The notes beneath the pieces are model-generated. The model worked only from the letters and a program-made list of their open reading frames with translations. It was not told the DNA's origin and searched no databases. A stretch of 64,000 nucleotides of DNA from Sipunculus nudus (taxonomy: Eukaryota; Annelida; Sipuncula; Golfingiida; Sipunculidae): assembly GCA_026874595.1 (NCBI GenBank), contig CM049322.1:50569340-50633339 (forward strand). Reading direction: 5' to 3'. This document shows, in pieces, positions 10,926 through 22,624 of this stretch (its first letter is position 1; each line of letters begins with the position of its first letter). The position numbers and the translations under genes were made by a program.

Positions 10926-12750
10926 TTTTACCATCTCTTATCAGCAGCTGTACGCAATGAGGGACGGCCGTAGGTAAAGAAAGTTCCTTGCCCATGGGCT
11001 TCCAGCTCGTGAAACCAAACACTTTACCAGTTGCCGTCCATTTTCCACCCTGCCCTGAGGTCCAGAACCGTTCTGGAAATATAAGCAATTTTTAAATGAT
11101 CAATGAAAAGTGTTAACAAAGTTGTCTTGCTTCAGGGATGTTGGATGCTGTTAGAAAAGACTAACGTCGCGTATAAAATATTCTTCATTTATACACCCGT
11201 AACTAAAAACCTAATTCCGATGTGATATTGGAATAGCGGGAGTGAAAGCAATATGATTCAGCAACATTTATCTAATATCAAGCTGAAAGACTGGATGTAT
11301 GCTGTATATTTTTATTTCCTTTATGGCTACCAGGTGGCGGGGTATAATGTTATGTTTTTATTTTTATTTTTCTGTGAGTATTGTTTATCATTTGTGTTGA
11401 ATGTAATTTGCAGAAATGTTGTAAGGATTCAAGTAACACCAAGGGAACAATCCATGAATGTTTAGGCAATCTGATCCACCACAGTAATATATTCAACTTA
11501 AAGCTTTATTTTCTATTTCGGGTTTAGCCTTTGCTCTTGCGAAACATGACAGATATCTTCGTTGTAGAAAACAAGAGTGCTTCAGTTATAAGAGCCTTGT
11601 AGACGTAGTTTGAGAATACATTTCTATTTTGATTAGTTATAATTTATTGTTTTAACAACTGCTCGTTAATGTAAATGTCATATTTACCATACCTACTTTC
11701 CCAGGCCTTTTCAGCACCTTAGCCAAATGATTCTGTTCCTCTCTTGATTCAATGCTCATAAGATTGCCACCAAGAGCTTCGCAACGTTTTTGTGCCAACC
11801 ACCAGTGTGTTTTATGTGGTAGAGGTATGTAACAGGAGGCTTTGAATGAACCGTTCTCTGTCGGAGTGCCATTGGGAAATAGATCATGGAATCCCGCTGG
11901 ACAGCCTGAAGTTAAATATTGATTGCTTGTGACTAGGAATCAATAATATATAAAGGAAACTGGATCATATGCACATGTAAGTGCAATGGAAGTAAAGTAA
12001 TAAACAGAAATTTAATTTCTATAAAGTAATAACAGTAGGGAAATTTTTTCTTGGATAAATTCAGTGTTCTAACGTACAACTTGGTCATTCATCAGAAATT
12101 AATATAATGCCTAAAAATAAAACGAAGGCATATATGCGTACATTTTAAGGAAGTACTATCAATAAAGGACATATTTGTTGTTTGGCAAGGAGTCTGCAAA
12201 GTAGAACGGGATGACCCGTCTGACTGCACGAATATATCATCTGTAGTAATGAAGAAATGTCAAAAGGTTTATAAAGGTAAATGTTTTATTATCTTTGCAC
12301 ATACTATTATCTTTGTTTTTCCAATTTAACGAAATATTAATATATCATATTTTAAATGAAAGCGTTTTCATCATATAGAGTGATGTTATCTTTCCAAAGT
12401 GTCCAATCCTCATTTAAAGATAAAGAAACACAGCACATAAGCCGTTTATAGTAAAAGAAACAAACCATGAAAACGATACGTTGGGTATCTCGAAAGGAAT
12501 ATTGAATTACGATTCACCTGCAAATCATGAAATATGTACGTAAAACATACCTATTTTCTACTACATTTAGACATTTATGTGTCATGCTGACTTACCATAT
12601 CGGTTTTGGGGACACTTCTTGAATTCTAGCTGGATATGGAGATGCCTTGCAAGTGGGATACACTTGTCGTCACAACCTAGCCTGGACTTCCCATCACACA
12701 CCTCCATACATGGTTTAGGAAGTCTTAAGGCCGGTACCGTCTCATTCTTT
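10855..12750 (-). CDS. Secreted C-type lectin-like protein, gene B (apparently intact, 5' end not found)
   Basis: Three exons join cleanly. Exon 1 (12596 to about 12750) encodes LPKPCMEVCDGKSRLGCDDK and ends KKCPQNRYG at a GTAAGT donor. Exon 2 (11694-11905, acceptor TTCAG, donor GTATGG) encodes CPAGFHDLFP, GSFKASCY, WWLAQKRCEALGGNLMSIES. Exon 3 (10855-11072, acceptor TTTCCAG) encodes RFWTSGQGGKWTATGKVFGF, PHCVQLL, MWNETPC, RVRPLCEK, then TAA. Both introns are phase 1. The order CPAGF, C-W-AQ-C, WTSG, WN-C, LCEK is the long-form CTLD pattern with six cysteines; WNE fits a WND-like motif. There is no EPN or QPD tripeptide (KPM stands there), so ordinary calcium-dependent sugar binding is doubtful. 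The signal peptide exon lies upstream of 12750 and was not identified. Probable role: extracellular recognition (inference). Confidence 0.85.
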
Positions 12751-12755
12751 ACGAG

Positions 12756-12759
<4 letters not shown>

Positions 12760-12818
<59 letters not shown>
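12760..12818. repeat. (TA)n microsatellite
   Basis: Pure TA run just upstream of lectin B exon 1. Translated YIYIYI frames across it are artefacts. Confidence 0.95.
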
Positions 12819-12823
<5 letters not shown>

Positions 12824-13129
12824 ATAACTTTCTAAACAAAAATATATGCTAAATATTTGAAATGTGAAAAAAAATATTTATTAAAGGCGATATATTAAGA
12901 AAATATTTTACGTAAGACTTTACGGAGATTCTGAATGATCAATTTTAAAACGTTTAATATTGTTTCTATACTTATTCTACGATAAACTTATCGACTATAA
13001 AATTATGGAAATATATTGATATGGTGTATTCTTTTAGTCTACATTTGGAACAGCGCATTGGAATCCCCAATGAAAAATTTCTAGTTGTGCAGCTTGAAAT
13101 AGGTTCGTAAAGCACGACCTGGTGATATA

Positions 13130-13870
13130 ATAATTAGATAGAAGATCCAATCAAGATTCATGACCCGTTCTATCTGAGGTTTCTTAAAGGGAAGAACTTG
13201 TATATTCAGCCTCTCCTATAACACCTGAATTGACAGTTGTTCAGGCGACATTGTCAAGTGCAACATTGAAAAGAGATTGGTAATTCTACAAATGCTACTG
13301 TCAGAATTGTCACGTTAAAATGTTTCGCCCTTAAACGTCTGAAAAGATTTCTTTGTCGTTGACAAAGTAATCATTTTTGAATATTACTTGATCGTCAGTT
13401 GCTAAGCTGCTGTCATTAGTATCATTTTAGCCCTTGTACAAGAAATGTCTCATGAGTAATAAGTTGCCAAGTGCTGATATATGAATAATGTCTAAGCTGG
13501 ATTGAAACAAATTAAGCATTTTACGTCCCATAAAGTAAATTTAAAGCCTCCAGATGACAAGACGCCTACCAGATCACTGTCAATTCTTCAAATGCTACCG
13601 TCAATATTGTCGCCCTAAAAGGTATCAAGAGGTATATTTGTAATAGACAACATCAATCATTTCCGCTTATTGTTAGATCAACAACAAAATTTGAAAAAAA
13701 ACCTGCTTACTTCAGTTGCTAAATTATTGTTATCAGCGTCACTATGGGCCTTTCACAAGAAACGTTCAAAATTAACAAGATGTCAAGTGTAAATATTTGG
13801 ATAATGGCTGAGTGGGAACGAAATAAATTATGTTTGTCATATCTCATTAAATCAATTAATCAATCATGTG
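13130..13870. repeat. Paralogous flank block upstream of lectin gene B, internally duplicated
   Basis: The first part (13130-13540) matches 7206-7690. A second, partial copy (about 13590-13870) follows; each copy has a TGCTACTGTCAGAATTGTC-like segment and a CAAGAAATG... segment ending in an ATAATG...GTGG-like stretch. Same orientation. Confidence 0.55.
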
Positions 13871-13947
13871 CAACGATGCCTATCAATTTGTTGACAATTT
13901 ATTTAGTAGTGGTTCAACAGAAATGAAAGTCAGAATAGGTAAGACTG

Positions 13948-13949
<2 letters not shown>

Positions 13950-13989
<40 letters not shown>
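13950..13989. repeat. (AAT)n microsatellite
   Basis: About 13 AAT units. Confidence 0.95.
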
Positions 13990-13991
<2 letters not shown>

Positions 13992-14384
13992 GTATTTATA
14001 GAGTGCAAGGTTTGCATAGCAAGCTAAATAATGACATAATATCAATGATAATATACGAATGGTGGTGAAACTCGTTTGGCATTTATGATAGAACGGCAAC
14101 AATGAAAGAATTCTAGTCGGAAAAATAACATAAGGAGGAATCATATACTAATGGCCCTGTCATACACCCTGTGACCAAACAAGCGCAAATATACCATACA
14201 TTGGACAAATAGATTTCGTCGATATAGCTAACAGCCCAAAGGAATTTGAAATAGGAAAAACCTGTAATTAGAACATGGAGGTTAGTTAACCATAATGGCT
14301 CCGCAAGATCTATCGATCTGCAAGAAGCAGTGGGTGTCAGGGTAATTTTCTTACAGTTTAAAATTTTTACTCAACCTAATGTCA

Positions 14385-15204
14385 ACAGATCATGTAGTCG
14401 TGACGAACATAAATATTGAAATGGAGATAAAAAATCAAATTCTGTAAAACTAGGCAGCGTGAAATGTCTAGGGGAAGGAACAAATAATTAAGTGGTTTCT
14501 TGTTACCAAATAATTATAATACACTAAATCAATACAAATACACAGTATAACAACAGTACAACATTAAATCAATACAAATATATAAATAAAGCGTAAAATA
14601 CCTGGATACCACCACTGTCACAGCGACAACGTCCTCTAAAGCATATTATCCAGATGAACAGTTGACATAAATCATCCCAGAGAATAACAGTCCAGTTCAA
14701 TCACAAAATCAATTTGTTGTAATCCAAAAGTGAAGTTCTTGTTATAATCCCGAAATCAAACTGAAGACTATATAAGATCCGTCAAAAATTTAGAATAAAA
14801 TCTATAACTGCCGCACATATCGCAAAAATTCCACAAACTGTCTTACACTCTTCTGTGTCCGCTGGAATATATCCCTCCTCTCTCTCGGCTCTAAAACCCA
14901 GCCCCTTATTTATAACTTTTCACTTCAAGCCGAGAACTTTCCATTTCTCGATCATTTCAAAGAACCCAATAGTACACACGTTACAGGAAACATCTATAAC
15001 AACCAACGCTGTTTCTACATATCAGGGTCACACATGGGCCGGCCCAGCTGGGCCAGTCGAGAAAGCCACAGTCTAGCATGACCGCTGTGTACACGTCAGA
15101 CCCAACGCGTGGACCGGGCCTATGGCGCCACAGCAACGGCCAACGCAAGCGCCGCACACACATATGTAGGAATGCTGCGTACAATGAAAGAGACATCTGT
15201 AACA
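14385..15204 (+). repeat. Dispersed repeat, paralogous to 30650-31367 (LTR-like)
   Basis: Shares with the later copy, in the same order and orientation, GGCAGCGTGAAATGTCTAGG, ACTAAATCAATACAA, ATACCACCACTGTCACA, CTGTGTCCGCTGGAA, CTCTCGGCTCTAAAAC and a final CTGTAACA. Both copies end at TGTAACA, as an LTR would. The 5' end is truncated or diverged here. The minus-strand and plus-strand open frames at 14855-15401 lie in it and are not conserved. Confidence 0.6.
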
Positions 15205-15550
15205 AAATGCTTATATATACTAACAGGTGGACATATTATTTCCGAACCGAGCGTTGCTATATTGAACATATTATTACCTGATATTTCCTGAAAACGTTTT
15301 ATTATAACCTCTTGATAAATGGTTTCTCCAAGGAGCATTGTGAACCATCGAAACATAAGGTAATTCGCTGAAATACTCTTAGAATAGCACGTGTATGCCA
15401 ACGTAAAATTAATAGCTTTCTTCTTGGTCTTAAATGTAATTTTTTCTGATGTTAATGACCTCTAATTAGCTTTTCATTATTCGATATTTTATATTCTTTA
15501 TCACTATATTTTTTTCTCTGGAAATACACGTCATCTTTTAACTTTATAGG

Positions 15551-15630
15551 ACAGGGGTATAAGTGAAGATATACATATATCGGGTACTGGACAGGGGTAT
15601 AAGTGAAAGATATACATATATCGGGTACTG
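15551..15630. repeat. 46-bp tandem duplication
   Basis: GGACAGGGGTATAAGTGA, then AGATATACATATATCGGGTA, occurs twice in direct succession, with one base inserted in copy 2. Near identity points to a recent event. Confidence 0.9.
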
Positions 15631-15639
15631 ATTTTCGGG

Positions 15640-16690
15640 ATTGTTACACTCTCCTTCCTGCATGGCAAGCTTCAGTCTACGTGCCTGACTTTACAAAAGA
15701 TCCTAAGAAACAAATACCTCAAGATGTGGTGTATGTTTTTTTTTGCATAACAAAGAATTTAATACAGACAGCAATAACATTGTGACATTGTTTTAATGTA
15801 TTTTTTTCTTAAGCTAGCTTGTATTTCGAAAGAAACATCGGGGAAAAAAAGAGAAGCTGCATTGATACCTTCTTCAAGAATCTCTCTCGTAAATAATTAT
15901 GGTTTTGCAGGCAACGCAGTCATTTTCAGTTACTTTATTTCGTGGTCTACCCTTTTTATCTTAGAGTTATATTTGAACAGTTCCAATACAACATATTGTG
16001 TAATCTCAATGGCAGGTCAGTTAATCAACTAATAATGATAACATTAAGGAACTTAAAACTACCAACAAAACAGGCAAATAACACTGTTAGGTCTTGTCCG
16101 AAGGATGCATTCATTAAATTCCATTCACAAAAGCAGAGGTAATTCAAGAACATTTCAGTTGAGCTTCTGACTAAATGAATACCTCTATCAGACGACTTGA
16201 CCTGATTTGGACATAAGTCGGACATAATGATGAAACTCCTTTCATTCTTCACTCAAAGTGAGAGCTATATCGTCTTGTGCACTTTTTTTTCAATTTTAGC
16301 TCCTTCCGTGTCTTCACAATTACTTAATTCCAAATGTTCTTTTTTAAACTCGATCAATTACCCTCTATATGTTACGAGGAAAATTCCAGTGCATTTCATG
16401 ACTAGGTTTCAGGATTATTTTTTCGACGTCTTTCCCGTTCTGGCTCAGGTACGCCAGGGAACTTTATCGTTATGTCTATCATCATTAGACGTGGCAATAA
16501 TGACAGCATCATGGTTGTCGGACAAATAAACTAGCTGTAGAGTCGTATGCATCTCCGCCAACTCTCTTCATCGGCACCAGATATTATTGTATATAACTGG
16601 TTTTGTATGTCTGTACCGAACCCTTGCCACGAATCGTCTGATTATAGAAGCTTCCTTGAAGGCCTTTAAAGAGCTGCAAAAAGTCATCAC
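15640..16690. other. No gene recognised; 3' side of the NLR relic
   Basis: Short open frames on both strands with no domain I know. On the minus strand it would be the region after the NACHT and helical domains of the neighbouring NLR relic, where sensor repeats would be expected, but I see no clear leucine-rich repeat. Confidence 0.3.
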
Positions 16691-16699
16691 CATTTCTTT

Positions 16700-17710
16700 T
16701 ATCTCGTTTTCTCACAATGGACCAAATAATAGGATGCAAAGAATTCCAGTGCAGTTTTGTAATTGAAAATATAAAATATATCTCTTGAAAAAATCCAGGT
16801 TTGAGGACATCAGGTGTGATAGATTCGCTGACTGTTTCTTGTGAAAGCTCTAGCCGATGTGACGACGCTACCCATGGCCAGGTGACCCGGGGCCATCACG
16901 TGTTTGTGGTAATTGTTCAGAATAGCTTCTGTAAATTTTGCTCGCATCGCCACTTTTATACTTTTCATTTCTGACCTTGCGAAAACATAACCTACGAACT
17001 CTTTGTAAAAGCCTTTGACGGCACTGTCTAGTTAATGCGTGGACTGTCATAGTATTGCTATCATTTACAATACCGCAGGATAATGGCTCATATGTACGAG
17101 GTCTTCGGATGTCTGTATTTTTCAAAGCAGGGCATCTCCCTCGGATTCGTTTTCATGGTAATACTCATAGACGTACTCATGTACGCCTGCTGTCGAAAAC
17201 CCGGCCAAGGAGGCTTCAAGGTTTGGAGCTCGTCTTGAATCAGCATAAAACGATTCTGAAGAAAATCTTGAGTTGATGAATATGGTCACGTGCGGTAGTA
17301 CCTTCCGTTGAAGAATTTTGTTTTATTTATTTGGATATATCCTCATTATATTCATCAAGACCATCCATGATGGCCAAGATAGCCTTGCCAGTGTTGTCTA
17401 CCTGGCGGCACAGGTCCTCTGCTTCCCGTCTTTTCAACTGATAATCCTCAGTGATGACGTCACAGAATGTGCGTTTTTGTTTAACATTTCTGTTTCACAG
17501 AAACACAGGAAGCACAAACTGGAAACTGTCAAATATTTCATCGCTCGTTGTTACTTCCTTTGATTCGTTATCCAAAAGTTTTGCCCATTCAACACAAATA
17601 TGTTTTGTTAACGTAGATTTTGCAACACCTGGATCCCCGAATAGAAATATGGTACTTCGACTTCCAGAATGAAACAAGGTGGATTCAATAAATTGAGAGT
17701 TGTGGATTAT
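16700..17710 (-). pseudogene. NACHT/NLR-like ATPase pseudogene
   Basis: The minus strand reads, in NACHT order: STIFLFGDPGVAKSTLTKHI (Walker A, 17612-17638), FDSFQFVLPVFL, then TGA, then KRTFCDVITEDYQ, AILAIMDGLDEYNED (Walker B, 17343-17372), HVTIFINSRF (sensor-like), LAGFSTAGVHEYVYEYYHEN, YKEFVGYVFARS and TALEFFASYYLVH (about 16719-16805). The last matches the FFAAxYL box at the end of the NLR helical region. Lesions are TGA after PVFL where CGA (Arg) would restore the frame, a frameshift just after Walker B, and several further stops near 17040-17110. Walker A has Ala where the consensus GxGKST has Gly. NLRs are cytosolic immune STAND ATPases; this copy is dead. Confidence 0.8.
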
Positions 17711-18186
17711 CTACTGGCATAAACAAAGTAGCCATTAATTTTTGTCTGTAAATCTTTTCCCATGGTCACCCTCAGAATTTACATGCTTAAGTAATAATAA
17801 ATAGAAATTACAAATGCAAAAGATACTAATGATAACAAATACATCGTTATCTACTTGTCCGGTTTAAACAAAAAAAATAATAAACAGATTGTTTTTGGTT
17901 TTGATATTTTTTATCAAAATAAAAGGCTTGACGATTAATGCTCACTGGTTAGACCCTATCGATAAAAAAATAATAACTGGTAATCCTGCCTTTGCAACGT
18001 GAATGCATAAAATGTCGGTAAACAGTCAACTGAGCATTTACCTTTTTAAAAATGCTCTTGTAGCTGTGCAGTCATTCCATTTCGTTATGTCGTCGTAGTT
18101 CATCCTTCACCAGTAACAAGTTAGCGTAGAGATTCTACATCGGCATAGTGACATGGTCTGAGTGTCTCGTAAACAAAGTTATCCTG

Positions 18187-18735
18187 TCATACTGGTCTTT
18201 TGTAATGCTGACAATCTTTCTTTGCAGTAGGGTATACAGCGGCTAACTCTGCAAATAAAACAAATTTCATCCAAATAGCGTATATTGCTGTAACCGTACA
18301 GAAAGAAGCTTTTCTACCTTCCTTGCAAGTGAAGCTTGCTTCATAAGCGAAGCGATATAACGACTGACTTGTGTCACAGGTTACGGGTTCCAACACATAT
18401 TCGGCCCTGTTCCTATTTTCACTCATTACATTATAATATAATGATAATTCTCTAACTTTATGTAAAAGAAGTCCCAGATAGACGTCTGAAAAATGAAGAA
18501 CATGTCCGACTATAATTTTAGGATTTGGGCGTGGCAAAACAGTTATTTTGCCTAAACTATTTCGTCGATACATGTTCCCAAGCCTCCAAGTTCTATCCGC
18601 AGATATTTGACTGGACGCTGTCCGTGAAGTACTTTCATGGTTCATCTCCGCGCACTTATCGAACCCGGACAGGTTTATTTCTTGACTGTTCTTGAAACCG
18701 ATTAATCGCTCGTATGTTATAGGTCGAAATGTCAA
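18187..18735 (-). CDS. Unknown 182-codon open frame upstream of the NLR relic
   Basis: This is one of the two longest minus-strand frames free of simple repeats. It starts with ATG (MTFRPITYERL) and contains LPRPNPKIIVGHVLHFSDVY and KVRELSLYYNVMSE, then SLYRFAYEASFTCKEGRK. I do not recognise a domain. Its position just upstream and on the same strand as the NACHT relic would suit an N-terminal effector or linker exon, but there is no sequence proof; it could also be chance or repeat-derived. Confidence 0.25.
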   Translation of the reverse strand: MTFRPITYERLIGFKNSQEINLSGFDKCAEMNHESTSRTASSQISADRTWRLGNMYRRNSLGKITVLPRPNPKIIVGHVLHFSDVYLGLLLHKVRELSLYYNVMSENRNRAEYVLEPVTCDTSQSLYRFAYEASFTCKEGRKASFCTVTAIYAIWMKFVLFAELAAVYPTAKKDCQHYKRPV

Positions 18736-19594
18736 AATTATTTAATTAATGCTAGTGCATTATAAGTAGCACTATGAATGTATTGATTAATTTTCAATAT
18801 ATTGTTTTAAATATTGCAAACATAGGTGCAAAGTCGTGTTTGAATGGGAGTGATTACACACCGAGAACCCGTAGATGACTCCTGGATAAAAATGAATATC
18901 ATTGAAGATAATGCTACCGTGACCCTATTACGGGGTCCTTACCGACATGAAACTCTGCAGTTGTATATACTTATCTTGATAACCAGCTAAGAAACTATAA
19001 AAACGGAGGCAGTTACGTCAACAACCAAAATCAGAAGTGATCCTGATGTATCTTTTTTGTCTGTTTAAGACTATATTCAAACAGGAAAGGACAGTTATTG
19101 GCACTGGAACATGGGGGAGGAGTATATTAATAATATGATAGGTGTGGAATAGGGCGGCATGTATGACATGACAAAATTATATTCGCAAGTAATTTTACAT
19201 GGAATTAAGATATTCATGGATTTCTTGAGGAACAAATAGACAATATTTGGGACTGATAAAGCCTACAATCTATAGAATATGTAATATTACATAACCTGCC
19301 TCAGAACATGTCGATAAGTTTTTATGGTCTATTGAACTAGATGTACGTCCATATTATGTACTTAAAATGATCGTTTATTATAACCTTGTTCAGGTATGTA
19401 TACACCATGTTTTACAGCTGAACTGTCACTATTAGCGGCCACACATAGTTGTCTACAAATATATTGAAATGTTTACTTAAGAAGCAATAGAAGAATCAAA
19501 GTTCTTTCTCACGGGTATAACCGACAAAAACGGGCATTTTTTTTACAAAATAGACTAAAATTAATTGTTATCCCTCTTAAAAGATTGTTCACAT
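18736..19594. other. No gene recognised; part of a duplicated flank
   Basis: The stretch 19080-19190 (AGGACAGTTATTGGCACTGG, then GAGTATATTA, then GGCGGCATGT) resembles 25475-25590 (GGGACAGTTACTGACACTAA, AAGTATATTACT, GGAGGCATGT). The second lies upstream of receptor Y, so this is probably the old upstream region of receptor X. Confidence 0.4.
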
Positions 19595-19875
19595 GTGTGG
19601 ACTGGCGGATTAGGCTTATTTATGGTTACCTCCCCCCCTTACATTTATCACCTATTGGGACTAGAGGGTTACGGTTATTTATAGTTATCCCTCCTCCAGG
19701 AATTGTCGCCTGTGGGGAATGTAGGGTTATTAGTATTCCTAATAATCCCTCCACTAAAGTTTGTCACCTGTTGGGCCTCGAGAGTTGCGGCTATTTGTCT
19801 TAATCCGTGTTCCAAGATACGTTGCCTGTGGGGGCTGGAGGGTAACGGCTATTTTTTTCAGGAACTGCATAAATG
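19595..19875. repeat. Roughly 65-bp minisatellite, about four copies
   Basis: Repeating unit: GGTTACGGTTATTTATAGTT, then ATCCCTCCTCCAGGAATTGT, then CGCCTGTGGGGAATGTAG, with diverged copies around it. Open frames through it are repeat-driven. Confidence 0.75.
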
Positions 19876-20421
19876 TCGCAATTATTCAGGACAATAGTCA
19901 CGGTTATATTAAAAATGTATGTATTTTGTTGATGCTATGACATTGTCTACCTTCAGGGTGTCGAATAGTTGTACACCTTTTATTTATGTTGTTTAGATAT
20001 CTTAAATCATAGGTAAATTATCTAAATATTGAAAATGAAATGGTGGTCACATGGGCTAATGTTATGAATATATGTTTATTTCTACAAATATCTACATAAG
20101 AGACTAAATATTGATGTCAATCATTATATATGAATAATTAATAATGACAATACATTATAGGATTAGAGATTTGGTTGATTTTGCTATCATTGAGTGTGTT
20201 GTTTGTGGTAACTTTAGCTTAGTCTTGTCTTGCTTCCTGTATTAATGGTCAGTACACAAATTAACAATCACAAAAAATAGTAATTTCACGGGTACAAGCC
20301 GGCCCTTTGCATATTTGTTTTGCAAGTTCTACTGAAACGGAAACATAACAGATGGTTATTTTCATGAGTGGTGTAAATAATCAGTCATGTCACTATGACA
20401 GTCCTAACGTTAAATGTTTTG

Positions 20422-20426
<5 letters not shown>

Positions 20427-20491
<65 letters not shown>
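20427..20491. repeat. (AT)n microsatellite
   Basis: Two AT runs separated by an AATA interruption. Confidence 0.95.
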
Positions 20492-20495
<4 letters not shown>

Positions 20496-20524
20496 GCATA
20501 TGCAACAGGAAAACGTATACATCT

Positions 20525-21030
20525 ATGATTTCCTGTGTAGATGATGGAAGCCTTAAAGTGGAAACGACCCCGCGCCCAGAGATAAGTACCATTCTCCACA
20601 TATATCATCCAGAACCTTTAAAAAACGTTGACGATAACCACACGGAAGTAATGTATGACACAATTCAAAACGGTGTCTTTGGAAGCTCTAAAAATTACCA
20701 GCAATTCGTGAGACTCGCGTTTATGGAATACCAAAAGAGGTAGGTTATATTAGACATGACAATGACCTGATAGCTATCCGAACGAGAACGGGAATACATG
20801 AACGTTGACATATCCCGTGCTACGAACGCCACATCAAATGATCTACATGAGCTGACGGAATCCACACAACAAGTACCCCTGTACGCCGACGTTAAAAAAA
20901 CGAAAGATGTAGTAGGGAATCAGAGTGATTAGATATCTTCTGATGAGCCTGACAAGGGTCCCCTATACGCCCAAGTTAATGAACACAGCCCGGACCCTGT
21001 CTATGCGCAAGTTAACAAAAGCTTCTTCTA
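20525..21030 (+). pseudogene. Receptor X: cytoplasmic tail with YxxV motifs, disrupted
   Basis: DNA and protein match the tail exon of receptor Y: HISSRTF here against RISFRTL in Y, and EVMYDTIQNG against EVMYDTVHDG. In one frame the tail continues with EYMNVD (20792), PLYADVKK (20876), GPLYAQVNEH (20957) and DPVYAQVNKS (20996), four tyrosines in a YxxV setting like ITIMs. Breaks: an A-run frameshift before NVDDNHTEVM, TAG at 20741, TGA-TAG near 20768, TAG near 20927. Such tails recruit SH2 phosphatases or adaptors in animal receptors; that is family knowledge, not shown here. No extracellular exons of X were found upstream, so this is a remnant. Confidence 0.65.
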
Positions 21031-21434
21031 CTGAAAGGGATGTGGGCCCGTTGATGCTTAATTTGATAAACCCTAGAAAAGTGCAGATTTTTCAGACACA
21101 TCTGAGGACAGGACACTGTACGTCAACGCTCAAGGTGTCTTTAGTGGGACAGAGGCACAGAAATAATCACATGAACACTCACAGTCACGTGGTAGCTCAA
21201 AACTTCCGCTTTGTTGCAGTGACGTGTATAAAATTTTTTTTTACATTTTTAATTGAGAATTAGGACTTTGAAAGAACACTCTAAATCCATCAACAGATGG
21301 TTGGTTAGGAATACGATTGGCCTACCTTTCATTACTGTGACAACTTAAGTTACCTTTTTTATTGCAATACCTTAGGTAGAAATATAAATTTGTAATTTGA
21401 AATATACCTATGTGATTACCTTGTTTACCACAAA

Positions 21435-21437
<3 letters not shown>

Positions 21438-21479
<42 letters not shown>
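21438..21479. repeat. (GA)n microsatellite
   Basis: Pure GA run. Confidence 0.95.
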
Positions 21480-21481
<2 letters not shown>

Positions 21482-22620
21482 TCCCTAAGGATCGCGGTCC
21501 GACATTGGAATAATGATTAAAGCTTTTGCATATGGTGCTGGAGGGAATGTATTGGGTCGGCAGACAACACTTAATCAATTTTCAAATGTGCATGTATGAA
21601 ATATATAAAAACGAAGTATTTGCCTCTTTTGAACGGCTTATAAACTAAATTTTGATATAGTTCCACAACGTGTATCTCTCTCACACATATTTTTGTCCTT
21701 ATCCGCTGAAGCAAAAATTACCCCTACAATGAGTCTTCACCCAGGAACAAATCCGTGCTTCTTATTAGAAACCAGAAATCTGCAGTTTAATGAACAAAAG
21801 TCTCCGCCATCGAGGCTGATGGGGACTCTATAGTTAGATGCTCTTGAACCCATGTTAACATCCACTTATTAGGGCTATATTAACAGGTCTATTCCCGCAT
21901 AAGTTACTGTACAGTAGTGTATATTCTTTGATGACGTTCCCGAATGTGGATTATAGGCCGGATACACACTAAAATCTAATCGTTTCTCAATGGCTAAATC
22001 CCGGAATAACCTAAAAAAGAGATTCCGTTCTTGATTGTGTGAGCAATGTTGTAAACAAACACAAACGCTCGCTCATACACACATATCCCCTTAGTTAGAC
22101 AAAAATATACCACTTTGACAAGTATCATAACTGGGTCTTTCTGTTCCTTTCTCTGTCATTTCAACTTGAAACCTTTACATACAATATTTTGGCCCTCCTT
22201 TCACGTTTTCATAAAATATAAAGCTTCTAACAAAATTAATACCTCATAAAGATTAACTTGAGTACGCCCTCATTATTTTAAAAAGTTGCCAATTCGCCAT
22301 GAATCTGACCTAAATGTGATACATGGATGTATTATCAATTGATGTTATGATCTGGTGAAACGTATTTGTTAAAGAACCTAAGCCATGCTTTCCCCTACCC
22401 TTAGAAAATAGGTAATAGAAGACTTATTTAAGGTTTAGTAGAAGATTTTACCAAGAACTTCCTACATGCTTAGTTAGAAGTTTCTATTCAACCTGCTACG
22501 CCTTTTGTCCATCTGACTTATAGGAGACCCATATCATGTTCTTTCACATTACTCTACTTTTACATTACAATATTCTTCACACTGACCATATTTCCGATAT
22601 CCAAGGAAACACTACAATGA
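21480..22620. other. No gene recognised
   Basis: AT-rich intergenic sequence without long frames, tandem arrays or inverted repeats that I could see. Confidence 0.3.
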
Positions 22621-22624
22621 CTTC

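Noticed and set aside
12577..12852. Open frames with long YIYIYI runs (also at 20410, 28726, 51603, 56564)
   Set aside because: They are translations of (TA)n microsatellites, open only because the repeat has no stop in that frame.
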